64,000 nt of DNA. Origin: Mesorhizobium sp. M9A.F.Ca.ET.002.03.1.2 (GTDB lineage Bacteria; Pseudomonadota; Alphaproteobacteria; Rhizobiales; Rhizobiaceae). This document shows positions 36,509 through 44,468 of the stretch, piece after piece; the stretch's first letter is position 1; each line of letters begins with the position of its first letter. The position numbers were made by a program, and so were the translations under genes. Below the pieces are notes generated by a model that made no database searches, was not told the DNA's origin, and saw only the letters and a program-made list of their open reading frames with translations. The stretch is from assembly GCF_003952365.1 (NCBI RefSeq), contig NZ_CP034443.1, positions 2,659,001-2,723,000 of the forward strand, written 5' to 3'.

Positions 36509-37537
36509 TCATGATTCGAGTTCTGTCGGCTCTGCACCGAGTTGAAACAGAGAAACCGCATATTGCTGGCACGAGTCCGTCCAATGCTGAACCGGCCGGA
36601 AATTATACAGGCCGAGCAGCTTGTGGAACACATACAATTCAACCTTCCGCATGATCTCCGTCCTAATCATCTCTCCCTTCTCGAGATGCAAGGAGAAATT
36701 CAGATTTTTTAGATTGATCATTTGTTCCTGCGTTGCTTCCAGATGGCTCTCCATTCGATAAAGCGATTTATTATGGAATGCCACGTGTCGAAACTGGAAT
36801 AGATCAAAATCTCCACCGAAACGCCAGTTCAAATGTTGTAGGACACATAAGTTGGTCAGAATAGCCGTTTGATTATTGTAGGCCGCCTCTAGGATTTTCG
36901 TTTCTTTGTCCAAATCCATCCCGACCAAAAGATAGTCGCCAGAAGACAAAGCCGATCGCGCCGATAGGAGGAGATCATGCAATTCGTCATCGTGCATGTT
37001 CCCCATAGTGCTGCCGAGGCAAACTAAAAGCTTTGGTCCAATTAGATTGGCGACTTGCGCGAGTCCGGTTTGGTAGGTCCCGACAATTCCTAAGAAGTCC
37101 AAATCGGTTGTCACGGAGAGAATGTTCTCAGCCGCCCTCTCCAAGATCGAGCGATTGATGTCGATGGCAGCGTAAGAAGTGCGGCCGTGTTCCTTCAAGT
37201 ATGCGTCAAATAAAAGAGTCGTTTTCTCCGCGTTTCCAGATCCCAGCTCAACGATGAAGATAGGACCTGTGATGTCGGCTATGGACGATGCATGTTGGGA
37301 TAGTATGTCCTTTTCTGTTCTGAACAGGTAATATGTTTCCTCGTGACAGAGACGTTCAAATAGGCGAGAACCTGCATCATCGTAGTAATAAATGGAGTTC
37401 ACGCTGCGCGGTGATTCCGATAAGGACGCCACCAATAGGTCGCCCTTGAATAACGTTTCTTCGGGTACATCCGCGCCGAGGATCTCATATTTATTGCGTG
37501 TAACCACTGCGGTTGTCCCGGGACGATGTCGAGCCAT
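36509..37537 (-). CDS. EgtD-like SAM-dependent amino-acid N-methyltransferase
   Basis: A 342-residue member of the EgtD family (Methyltransf_33), whose best-known member trimethylates histidine to hercynine. Visible: SIYYYDDAGSRLFERLCHEETYYLFRTEKDIL (the conserved Y-D…G-S…F-E…YY…TE signature), the SAM loop IFIVELGSGNAEKTTLLFD, AAIDINRSIL, LVCLGSTMGNM, GDYLLVGMDLDKE and the late EMIRTEIMRKV. In histidine-specific EgtD this last segment reads T-E-(V/I)-S; here the Ser is Met, suggesting another substrate. ATG 37537 has GGAG nine bases upstream. Its stop overlaps the next gene's ATG, so both are one operon. No ergothioneine partners (egtB) are present. A NifA/sigma-54 type promoter lies upstream. 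Confidence 0.88.
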   Translation of the reverse strand: MARHRPGTTAVVTRNKYEILGADVPEETLFKGDLLVASLSESPRSVNSIYYYDDAGSRLFERLCHEETYYLFRTEKDILSQHASSIADITGPIFIVELGSGNAEKTTLLFDAYLKEHGRTSYAAIDINRSILERAAENILSVTTDLDFLGIVGTYQTGLAQVANLIGPKLLVCLGSTMGNMHDDELHDLLLSARSALSSGDYLLVGMDLDKETKILEAAYNNQTAILTNLCVLQHLNWRFGGDFDLFQFRHVAFHNKSLYRMESHLEATQEQMINLKNLNFSLHLEKGEMIRTEIMRKVELYVFHKLLGLYNFRPVQHWTDSCQQYAVSLFQLGAEPTELES

Positions 37538-37657
37538 AGAGATAACTCCATTCAATAACGGTGTACTGGGGATGCGTACGGAACGGCATGCGTATTGACG
37601 TTGTCACCAAGGGCATGAATATCGTCGGCAGCTCCCGCCGCTTCATAAAAAGGTAGC

Positions 37658-37674
37658 TTCAAAAGTCGTGCCAA
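37658..37674 (-). promoter_or_regulatory. Putative sigma-54 (-24/-12) promoter of the EgtD-like operon
   Basis: Read on the minus strand the site is TTGGCACGACTTTTGAA. The sigma-54 consensus is YTGGCACGNNNNTTGCW, so 12 of 13 defined positions fit, including the whole -24 box; the core CTGGCACGACTTTTGCA is what I recall for rhizobial nifH. The one deviation is A for C in the -12 GC, a normally conserved base, which may weaken the promoter. The start codon lies 121 bases downstream. Confidence 0.6.
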
Positions 37675-37762
37675 TTTCGCCGATAGAGCGTTGGAATGTC
37701 TATTTCTGAGTGTTGTTCAATGACTTAAATGGGGTGCAGTGGGAGCCAAGCCGTTAACATTG

Positions 37763-37778
37763 TGTCGAGGAGCCGACA
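37763..37778 (-). promoter_or_regulatory. Putative NifA upstream activator sequence
   Basis: On the minus strand the site reads TGTCGGCTCCTCGACA, an exact TGT-N4-T-N5-ACA. Its centre is about 98 bp upstream of the -24 box, within the usual range for NifA sites. No second full site is seen; TGTCGG repeats flank it. Confidence 0.6.
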
Positions 37779-37959
37779 GACCCGACAGCAGGTGTCGGTT
37801 GTCGGTGTTGGTTGCGTGAATCAAGTGTTGGAAGAATGGGCGGCTCATTAAGCTGCTGATCAGGAAGCCTCGCCATTGCGCTGTATCAGTTCGAGGGCTG
37901 GTTGGGGGTTGGTCGCGCTATCGTGACGACCGCCTAGCCCGTTGTCGGGGAGCCGGGAG

Positions 37960-38150
37960 CTCAAGACGGGTCGTGGCTCTTCGCCGGTTCCGAGCGCGGC
38001 GCTGCCCGGGCAGCCGCCATGTCCACGCTCATTACGACGGCAAAGCTCAACGATGTCGATCCGTTGGCCTGGCTGGCCGACGTGCTCGCGCGCATCGCCG
38101 GCATCCCACATAGACGGCTTCCTGAATTGCTACCGTGGGAATGGAGAAAG
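37960..38150 (+). mobile_element. IS66-family transposase (TnpC), C-terminal tail
   Basis: Plus strand: WLFAGSERGAARAAAMSTLITTAKLNDVDPLAWLADVLARIAGIPHRRLPELLPWEW, the C-terminal end of the IS66 transposase. The rest of the element is not adjacent; N-terminal and central pieces of IS66 transposases lie at 24.0 and 7.9 kb. Confidence 0.85.
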
Positions 38151-38179
38151 CCCGATCACAAGCGGCAGCCGCCTGAACC

Positions 38180-38430
38180 ATGGCAGCGATCGCCCACGTC
38201 TTCATGATCCGGCGCGTCGCTCAAATTCTGGGCCAGGATGAAGACCTGCTGTGGGACCTGTCGGACCAACTCGAGCCTGAGGATGGTAAGCTGTGGGTCT
38301 CGATGGAATCGCAACCCCTGCCTTTAGCGACTTCGGCATCGAGGCCCTTCGCAAAATCATTCGAGACCCAGCTCGATCCAACTGGCTAACAGGCGACAGC
38401 TAGTTGTCCCTTCAAATCCGGCACGCCGCG
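38180..38430 (+). pseudogene. Small conserved hypothetical protein, frame-shifted
   Basis: MAAIAHVFMIRRVAQILGQDEDLLWDLSDQLEPEDGKLWV, then after a one-base shift near 38300 SDFGIEALRKIIRDPARSNW. I recall short proteins of this pattern (…VAEILGEDEDLLWDLA…DPEDG.LWV…FGIE.L…I) as common in rhizobia, often beside IS66 elements; function unknown. The shift separates the conserved C-terminal part, so the copy is probably dead. Confidence 0.55.
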
Positions 38431-38616
38431 GTCACTACCGGGTGCTTACTTTTTGAAGCACTTCGGGCTCGATACACTCCGCGACCTGCCTGATCTGGAG
38501 GCGCTTGAGGACGCGGGCTTGCTGAACGGGAACAGCGGTGCGGCCACGACGATGCCAATCGGCGCGATGGCTGAAGACGATTTCGGCAACCATGATGACG
38601 AGGGTGTCACCTCATG
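38410..38616 (+). pseudogene. scpB: Segregation and condensation protein ScpB, C-terminal stub
   Basis: Plus strand reads GTPRSLPGAYFLKHFGLDTLRDLPDLEALEDAGLLNGNSG and ends DDEGVTS-stop. The HFGLDTLRDLPDLEALEDAGLL segment is diagnostic for the last winged helix of ScpB, a kleisin-associated partner of SMC in chromosome segregation. About 65 codons remain. A fragment of an otherwise chromosomal core gene. Confidence 0.8.
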
Positions 38617-38741
38617 AAATCGCGGCCAGCCCCGATGCGGGCGGGTTCCCGCGGTCGAACCCAGAAGGGTCTCCGCATAGATGTCAGCAATGAGTTCCGC
38701 AGACACGTATCGCTAGTCCGCCGCCGTAGTACTGGGGGGTG

Positions 38742-40173
38742 TCACAACGGCCTTTTCAACAACGCCAGAGTCCGCGATTGGCGGGGGGCGTTGGCGGCGA
38801 CGAATACGGAATCGTGCTCGACCTTGATGAGGATTCCGCCATTCTGGTTGTTGTGCTTTGCCTCTGGGTTTCGCGTGATGAAACCCAGCAGAGGTGGTTT
38901 TGCGCCGTCCGCAGACTTGTCGGGCGAGCGGATCTCGCTGTATCCACCGGTGAGCTTGCCTAGCGGCAGGCCCCTTTGCAGAAGCCGCGCTAAGGTGTCA
39001 GTTGATTTGAGAGCTTTGAGCGGATCCTTGCCTTTCGGCATGACCTTGACTTCGGGAATTGCGGCGATCGCAGCCATCAGCTCATCGATGGCAGCCTCCG
39101 TCATGACGAGGCGGGCATTCTCGGCATTGTCCTCGTCTCGTCCGAGGTAACAGACGGCTCCATCCTGAGCGAGCGTCGGCAGGTTGAGCGTCTGCACCGT
39201 CTTCGTGTCGTCGAAATACGATGGTGACCGTCACAGGAAACGTCGCCGGCATTTTGGCTGGCAAACCGACTCGGCCAAGGCGCGTAAGCAGCGATTGTTG
39301 CAGATCGAGAGCGTAGTTCTCCCGCATTCGCTGAAAGAGGAAATAGGCGACGTCCGCGGCTAGCATCGTTCTGATGGTGGCGCGGCTCTCGGATCGCAAG
39401 TCTTTGGCGTCCCATTGTAGCCGAATGGCGCTGCATCCTCTAAGCGGCCGAGAGGCGTGGTGAGGGTATTGCCATAGTCCCACGACGTGTGTGTCAACGG
39501 GCTGACATCGCCAGCCAGCAGAAGAATTCGTTTCGTGCCCTCTTCGCGCACAAGATCGCAGGCGGGCGTCATGACGATGAATGCGTCGCGAACGTCTTTG
39601 TCCTGATTGGGTGCGGGATAGTCGCGGCGCAGGAAAACATCGCGAAGGCAATCGAGGGCTCGAGCTTGTTGGTCACTACGCCGAGGCGCGCTCGATGCTG
39701 CCACACTGTCTGATGAACGAGATGCTGGAGGTCGCTCGTTCCGGCAATATGTGGTGCGGGATAGAGGCTGAGGTCGACATCCTTGAGTGCACGGGCTGCC
39801 TCAATGGTGGGGCCATCGGCCTCGATCTCAAACTGCAGGGCGCTGTCGAAGACGTCGACGAGGTAGCTGCCAAGCGGCTGCCCTTCGAAGTTCAGAAGCA
39901 GCTGGCTGATCTCACCATAGTCCGAGAGATCGAGCCTTCTCACACTCTTAAAGAAGCGCGCCGTCGCCCCTCGAGGCTCGCTTCGTAGTTGGAGAGGAAG
40001 GTTGCGATCTTTAACGCGTCAGCGAGGTGCGTGGCCAAGCGTTCGAGCGTGCGTGGAAGATTATCTGCCTTAAGCAAGTCGTCCTTGCGGTAGAACCTAA
40101 ACAGGGCGCCAAGCAGCTTCGCCTGGTCGCGGAAATGGGCCCGCTTGTCATTGAGTAGGTTGCTGCGTGACAT
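38742..40173 (-). pseudogene. Partner gene of the GHKL ATPase, broken by several frameshifts
   Basis: Minus-strand blocks in different frames appear to be one protein: SRSNLLNDKRAHFRDQAKLLGALFRFYRKDDLLKADNLPRTLERLATHLADALKIATFLSNYEAS; VRRLDLSDYGEISQLLLNFEGQPLGSYLVDVFDSALQFEIE; RDAFIVMTPACDLVREEGTKRILLLAGDV; MLAADVAYFLFQRMRENYALDLQQSLLTRLGRVGLPAKMPATFPVTVTI; TLNLPTLAQDGAVCYLGRDEDNAENARLVMTEAAIDELMAAI. At least four shifts. The family has no name I can give. It follows the GHKL gene directly, as expected of a two-gene module. The last block (to 38742) runs on well past the clearly conserved part and its end is uncertain. Confidence 0.55.
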
Positions 40174-41845
40174 AAGGGCAACGGGTGGCGGTGACGCTTG
40201 GCGTTCAGGGTGCCGCCCAGGTGCTCGGCATTCTCTTTCGCAATGTAGAGTCCGAGGCCGCGCCGCTTCGACTTCTCCTTGAGCGACCAAAAAGGTCGGA
40301 AGACTTTTTCGATGTGATCGTGCGCAATTCCGCTGCCATTGTCCTCGAACGTGATGGTGGGCGGGTCGCTCTCGATGGTGACGGTTATGGTGGGAACGAG
40401 CCGCGGCTCGCGGTTTTTTCGCACCTGAGTCCAATAGAGTGAGTTGGAAAGCATGTTCTCAATGATCTGAATCAGCATGCCTTTGACAAGGCGCACCCGC
40501 ACGGGGCTTTTGGGCTTAGTGATCCTGAGCACCACTCCGTGGCGCTCAAACTGTGCGGCATGGCCCTCCTGGATGTCGTCGAAGAGTTCTGCAAGGTCGA
40601 AGACTTCGGACCGCTGGCGGCCGGAAACGCTGAGCTGATCAAGCACGCGCAGCCGCTTCGACACGCTCTTCATTTCGGAGCGCAAAGTCTCGAGGCGTGC
40701 CTTGATCTCCGATGGCAGGTCTCTGCCCTTTAGTGCTTCCAAAGCTTGCAATGCGCCCTCGGTCGCACGGGCAAGTTCGTGTGCCACGACCTCGACCATC
40801 AGCCCGACGCCAGCCATCTGAATCATTTGCTTGCCGTCGGCTTCGACTTCTTCGATGCGTTTCTGGGCGCGCGCCGTGAGGTCTTGGAACTCGACGAGCG
40901 CGTGCTGGAGATCGTCGACGACCTCTTGCTCTTCCTTGGGTACGAGCCTTCGGACTCGGGCAATCGCGCCGGACGCGCGCGATTTTAGCTGGTCGATTTG
41001 CGATTTCACGTCGCCGAGTTCAATTGGGGTCAGCTTGTGGCGCCGATCCACGTCCTTAAAGAAGTCCCAGAGTAGGTCTTTGACGACATGCCCAAGAATC
41101 TGAACGAACGCCGTTTGTTCCGGGTTGACGCGGAGTCCCTCGCGATTGGTTTGATCGAGCAGATGTGGGTTGCCCATACGCGTAATCTGAACGTGGCCGA
41201 CAAACTGGTTCTTGTTCAGAACATAGCCGGTGCGGCCGAGCGCGCGGCGATCCAAGCCGAGCCAGTCATCCTCCTCGTCGCCATAGGGAAAAACGCGGAA
41301 GCCATCGCGAAAGAGCAGAATCCCGCTCCAAATCTTCTGCAGGTCGCGGACCTCGTTGCGATTACCGATGCCGTCTATGGCTGTAAAGTGCCGCCGATTG
41401 TACCAGTAGCCTTCAAAGTTGAACGGTCCAATCGAGACGAGTGCGCTCGACGGAATCTCGTCCGAGGTTCCAGTGAGGAGGCCCTCGAGGTCTGGCTCAG
41501 TGAGTGTAATGACGTCCGCCTCTCTCGGATGGGTGTAGCCGAGGTTGACGGCATCCAGTCGTACGAACAGCTCGGGCTTCCCGTCCTTGATCTCATACTG
41601 ACCCCTGAATGAGGCGTGAGCGGCTTCCAGAAGTGTCTTGTCCATGAAGTCGATTGGGATAGGCGGGCGCGACGCTGCTCGAACTCACGCTCGATCTCCT
41701 CAACCCGCGCGGGCGCGCTGAGTTCGTTGAGCCCTTCGCCCAGACTCCAGGTGAACGGTGAGCCATGGGCACGCGCCGTCTTCTCGTACCCCTTAGCTTC
41801 GTGGAATGCTTCGGGGTGCTCGCGCATCAGCCTTGGCCAACGAAG
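40011..41845 (-). pseudogene. GHKL ATPase (histidine-kinase/Hsp90-like) protein, truncated and frame-shifted
   Basis: A long frame (41645-40011) carries a Hsp90/MORC-like middle part (DLQKIWSGILLFRDGFRVFPYGDEEDDWLGLDRRALGRTGY…NREGLRVNPEQTAF), a coiled region with a HisKA-like VEVVAHELARATE, and a C-terminal ATP-binding domain with N box IIENMLSNSLYW, G1 ITFEDNGSGIA and G2 RRGLGLYIAKENAEHLGG. Family-like sequence continues upstream in another frame (EGLNELSAPARVEEIEREFEQRR, 41845-41660), so a frameshift lies near 41660; another after LGGTLNAK (about 40180) spoils the end. The N-terminal GHKL domain is largely missing. Together with the broken partner gene it looks like an inactive two-gene module; similar ATPase pairs occur in defence islands. 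Confidence 0.65.
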
Positions 41846-42413
41846 CGGCGGTTTTCTTTGCCCAAGCTGCAGGACTTTGAGGACTCTCATCCGCGAACTG
41901 GACGATGACATCGAATGTGCGCAGCGCCCCGGTCGAAAAGTAATGGCTCTTGGCAGCGATCGGTCCCACACCCAATCGTGACGGTAGATCCGCGAGCACA
42001 TCCGCATCGAGCTTAAACGCGACCTTGGATATGGCCTCGTCGAGGTCGAAATCGCTGCCGGCGAACAGAGCGTAGCCACCGAGCCTGGACTGCCGGATAA
42101 GGATCGCCCGGTTGACCAATTCATCGATGGCAGCGGTGACCTCTGCCTTGTTGGCTTCGGGAGCGCACAAGGAAAGGATGTCGTCGGCAGGGATCTCGGC
42201 GTGACCCAACGTCACGCCGAAAAAGAACCGCAGTGCGCACACCGTCTGGTTCAGCGCCGGCCACGAGATTCCAGTCGAGACCAGATGCACCTGGAAGGCG
42301 CGAACGTCCTCCAGGTCAAGCCGGTCCGGAGATCGGCCACAGTAGCGAGAGAACTTCGCTACCGCGTGCACGTAGGATCGTTGCGTGGCCGGCGACAGAT
42401 TGCGGATCGTCAT
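41793..42413 (-). pseudogene. Chimeric frame: tyrosine-integrase N-terminus joined to a winged-helix-like segment
   Basis: The first 75 residues (MTIRNLSPATQRSYVHAVAKFSRYCGRSPDRLDLEDVRAFQVHLV…FFFGVTLGHAEIP) are the core-binding domain of an IS91-associated tyrosine recombinase. At about 42189 the same frame continues without a break into unrelated sequence (KAEVTAAIDELVNRAILIRQSRLGGYALFAGSDFDLDEAISKVAFKLD…GPIAAKSHYFSTGALRTFDVIVQ), which looks like the end region of a large ATPase and may be the original upstream part of the GHKL module. The integrase catalytic domain is absent. The in-frame join is accidental. Confidence 0.65.
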
Positions 42414-42599
42414 GTCCTCGAATCATGCGTCGGCGAAGCGGGCTCAACTCGGCCCATCTCATTGCTCCTGTTCTCAAGGTTGTGCTTCAACAGCAGCAAT
42501 CCTTCAAAACAGAAGCGTCATTCGCAAACCGGTGCACCAAATGCCGCGTCAGCGGCTTCGTTCAAACCCCTCTCGATTCAACCTGAGGGTCCGACGCTC

Positions 42600-42868
42600 T
42601 AGTGGGGAGCGGCGGCGGCGCGCGGGCGCATCTCTTCGCCAATTCCGTGGTCGAGCTCGCCGGGCGGCGGATTGCGCCGCTCATCTGCTACGAGCAACTC
42701 CTCGTCTGGCCTGTCCTGCAGTCGGTGCTGCACGCGCCCGACGCCATCGTCGCCGTCGGCAATGGCTGGTGGGCCACCGGCACCTCTATCGCCGCCATCC
42801 AGAACGCGAGCACGATTGCCTGGGCGCGGCTCTTCCGGCTGCCGCTCGTCACTGCCTTCAACAGATGA
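42600..42868 (+). pseudogene. traB: Conjugal transfer protein TraB, C-terminal fragment
   Basis: Plus strand: FANSVVELAGRRIAPLICYEQLLVWPVLQSVLHAPDAIVAVGNGWWATGTSIAAIQNASTIAWARLFRLPLVTAFNR, the end of the carbon-nitrogen-hydrolase-like domain of Agrobacterium/Rhizobium-type TraB, with its ICYE catalytic-Cys region. The membrane part is missing. In Ti and rhizobial plasmids traB is followed by traH, as here. Confidence 0.85.
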
Positions 42869-42881
42869 ACAGGGAGCTGCC

Positions 42882-43295
42882 ATGATCGACGCCGCCCTCA
42901 TCCAGCAATGCGCCGATCCCGGTCTGCAGCCGGCGATCGTCGATAGATTTATCGCCGAGGGCGGCTCACCCGAACCGTTGGCCATCACGGTACAATCTGG
43001 CGACCGGCTCCTGCTGGTTCCCCAACCGAGCACGCCGGACGAAGCCATGGCCTTTGGCCGGAAGCATATCGGCAAGGCCGTGGTGCGCGTCGGCGTCACT
43101 AAAGGATCATCCAACGTTGTGCTCAGAGCTTCGTCGGATCGCTCGCTGCTCCAAGTCATCCGGGAGGCGACACAGCGCAGTGGCATCGAAACGGACGCCT
43201 ACTGGGCGACAGCGAGGCGATTCAACGATCTCGAGCGCCTCAACTTCAACAAGACGAAGATCTCCGGCAGCCCCGTTGCGGTTAAGAGTGAGTAG
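42882..43295 (+). CDS. traH: TraH-like conjugal transfer protein with divergent C-terminus
   Basis: A 137-residue protein starting 13 bases after traB. Residues 1-70 (MIDAALIQQCADPGLQPAIVDRFIAEGGSPEPLAITVQSGDRLLLVPQPSTPDEAMAF…AVVRVG) match the TraH family of plasmid conjugation. After TKGSSNV the sequence (SLLQVIREATQRSGIETDAYWATARRFNDLERLNFNKTK) does not resemble the TraH tail I know. Either a different subfamily or a fusion after deletion. Since traB is truncated, transfer function is doubtful. Confidence 0.65.
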   Translation: MIDAALIQQCADPGLQPAIVDRFIAEGGSPEPLAITVQSGDRLLLVPQPSTPDEAMAFGRKHIGKAVVRVGVTKGSSNVVLRASSDRSLLQVIREATQRSGIETDAYWATARRFNDLERLNFNKTKISGSPVAVKSE

Positions 43296-43340
43296 CTCTT
43301 CTATTGATATAGGAAATTAAGCAAGGGCAACACTCTTATC

Positions 43341-44366
43341 TCACGAAGCGGCACTGCCTCGAAGATTTTCGCCGTTGCGGCGCTGTTTGCGTCGGGTGCC
43401 GGGACCCATGCCGAAATGCGCCTGAAACGCGCGTGAGAAATGGCTGCGGTTGGAAAACCCCGTGGCAAGCGCCACCTCGACGAGCGGAAGGTTCGACTGC
43501 TGCAGGATCTCGTCGGCTTTCTCCAACCGCAAAGACCGATAGAACTGCATTACGCTCTGTCCCAGTTGTTCCTTTGTCAGCCGCTCCAATTGCCGCTCCC
43601 CTATACCGCTCAGATGGGCCAGGTCATTCAGGTTCAGCGGGTCCGCGATATGGCTCGTCATCAGTTCCACCATGGCGACTAGCGCGGGATGATGCAGATC
43701 ATACCTGCGCACCGGGTCCAGTTGCTGCGGGGCCTCGGCCTGCCGGATGCCGGTATGGATGAACCAATCGCTTACCGCGCGGGCTAATTCCACACCGTGA
43801 TCTGAAGCGATCAGGGCGTGGGCCATGTCCAGCGGAGCCATGCCGCCCGCGCAGGTGAAGCGGTCACGATCAATGACGAACAGGCGCCGTTCGATGAGCG
43901 CGTCGGGATACATCTCCCGCATCGCATCAATGTGCTGCCAGTGAATTGTAAACCGGCGTGACGACATCACACCCGCCGCGGCCAGGATTGCCGCCCCGCC
44001 TGAGATCCCGCCCAGTGGCACCCCCGAACGGGCAAGACGGCGCAGCCAGCCCAGAATCCTGTCGTCCCGATAGGTCAGCGGATTGCCGCCAGCCACGACA
44101 AAGAGAATGTCGAGATCAGTGCCTGCCTCTGAAACAGGCACTGTTTCGAACGCGCCCGAGACGGAACTGCGCATCCAGCCGCCCTGGTCCGAGACGAAGC
44201 TGAGATCGTAGAGCCGCCGCTCGCTGAGCAGATTGGCGGCGCGCAGCGGTTCCACCGCCGAGGCCGCGGACATCAGGCCATAGCCTTCGATCAGCAGGAA
44301 ACCGTATCGCTGCGGTCTGCCGTGACGATACCCGTCAATCATCCCATGGGAATCCTTCCGTCCCAT
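43341..44366 (-). CDS. GlxA-family AraC-type transcriptional regulator
   Basis: A DJ-1/PfpI-like sensing domain (residues about 20-190; ISGGAAILAAAGV holds the nucleophile-elbow region without a Cys) followed by a double AraC helix-turn-helix (NLNDLAHLSGIGERQLERLTKEQLGQ…; VEVALATGFSNRSHFSRAFQAHFGMGP). Members such as GbdR activate glycine betaine/sarcosine catabolism. It is divergent from soxB with a short shared control region of about 100 bases, so it is the likely regulator of the sarcosine oxidase operon. The start may be ATG 44366 or ATG 44342. Confidence 0.9.
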   Translation of the reverse strand: MGRKDSHGMIDGYRHGRPQRYGFLLIEGYGLMSAASAVEPLRAANLLSERRLYDLSFVSDQGGWMRSSVSGAFETVPVSEAGTDLDILFVVAGGNPLTYRDDRILGWLRRLARSGVPLGGISGGAAILAAAGVMSSRRFTIHWQHIDAMREMYPDALIERRLFVIDRDRFTCAGGMAPLDMAHALIASDHGVELARAVSDWFIHTGIRQAEAPQQLDPVRRYDLHHPALVAMVELMTSHIADPLNLNDLAHLSGIGERQLERLTKEQLGQSVMQFYRSLRLEKADEILQQSNLPLVEVALATGFSNRSHFSRAFQAHFGMGPGTRRKQRRNGENLRGSAAS

Positions 44367-44468
44367 TCATCCTGTTGTATGTCCGACAGGCGCACGCGGA
44401 TGTCAATTTCAGAAACAACTCTTCGCCCTTGCCGTGACATAGTCTCGGCAGTCCAAGGAGTTCTCGCT

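Larger units (their letters stand above)
37538..37964. other. Upstream control region of the EgtD-like operon
   Basis: About 430 bases without a gene. It holds the putative sigma-54 promoter (37658-37674) and NifA site (37763-37778) listed separately, and ends at an IS66 remnant. The leader from the promoter to the start codon would be about 110 bases. Confidence 0.6.

Noticed and set aside
36509..37537. Ergothioneine biosynthesis
   Set aside because: No egtB, egtC or egtE and a changed substrate motif; the partner is an aminotransferase instead.
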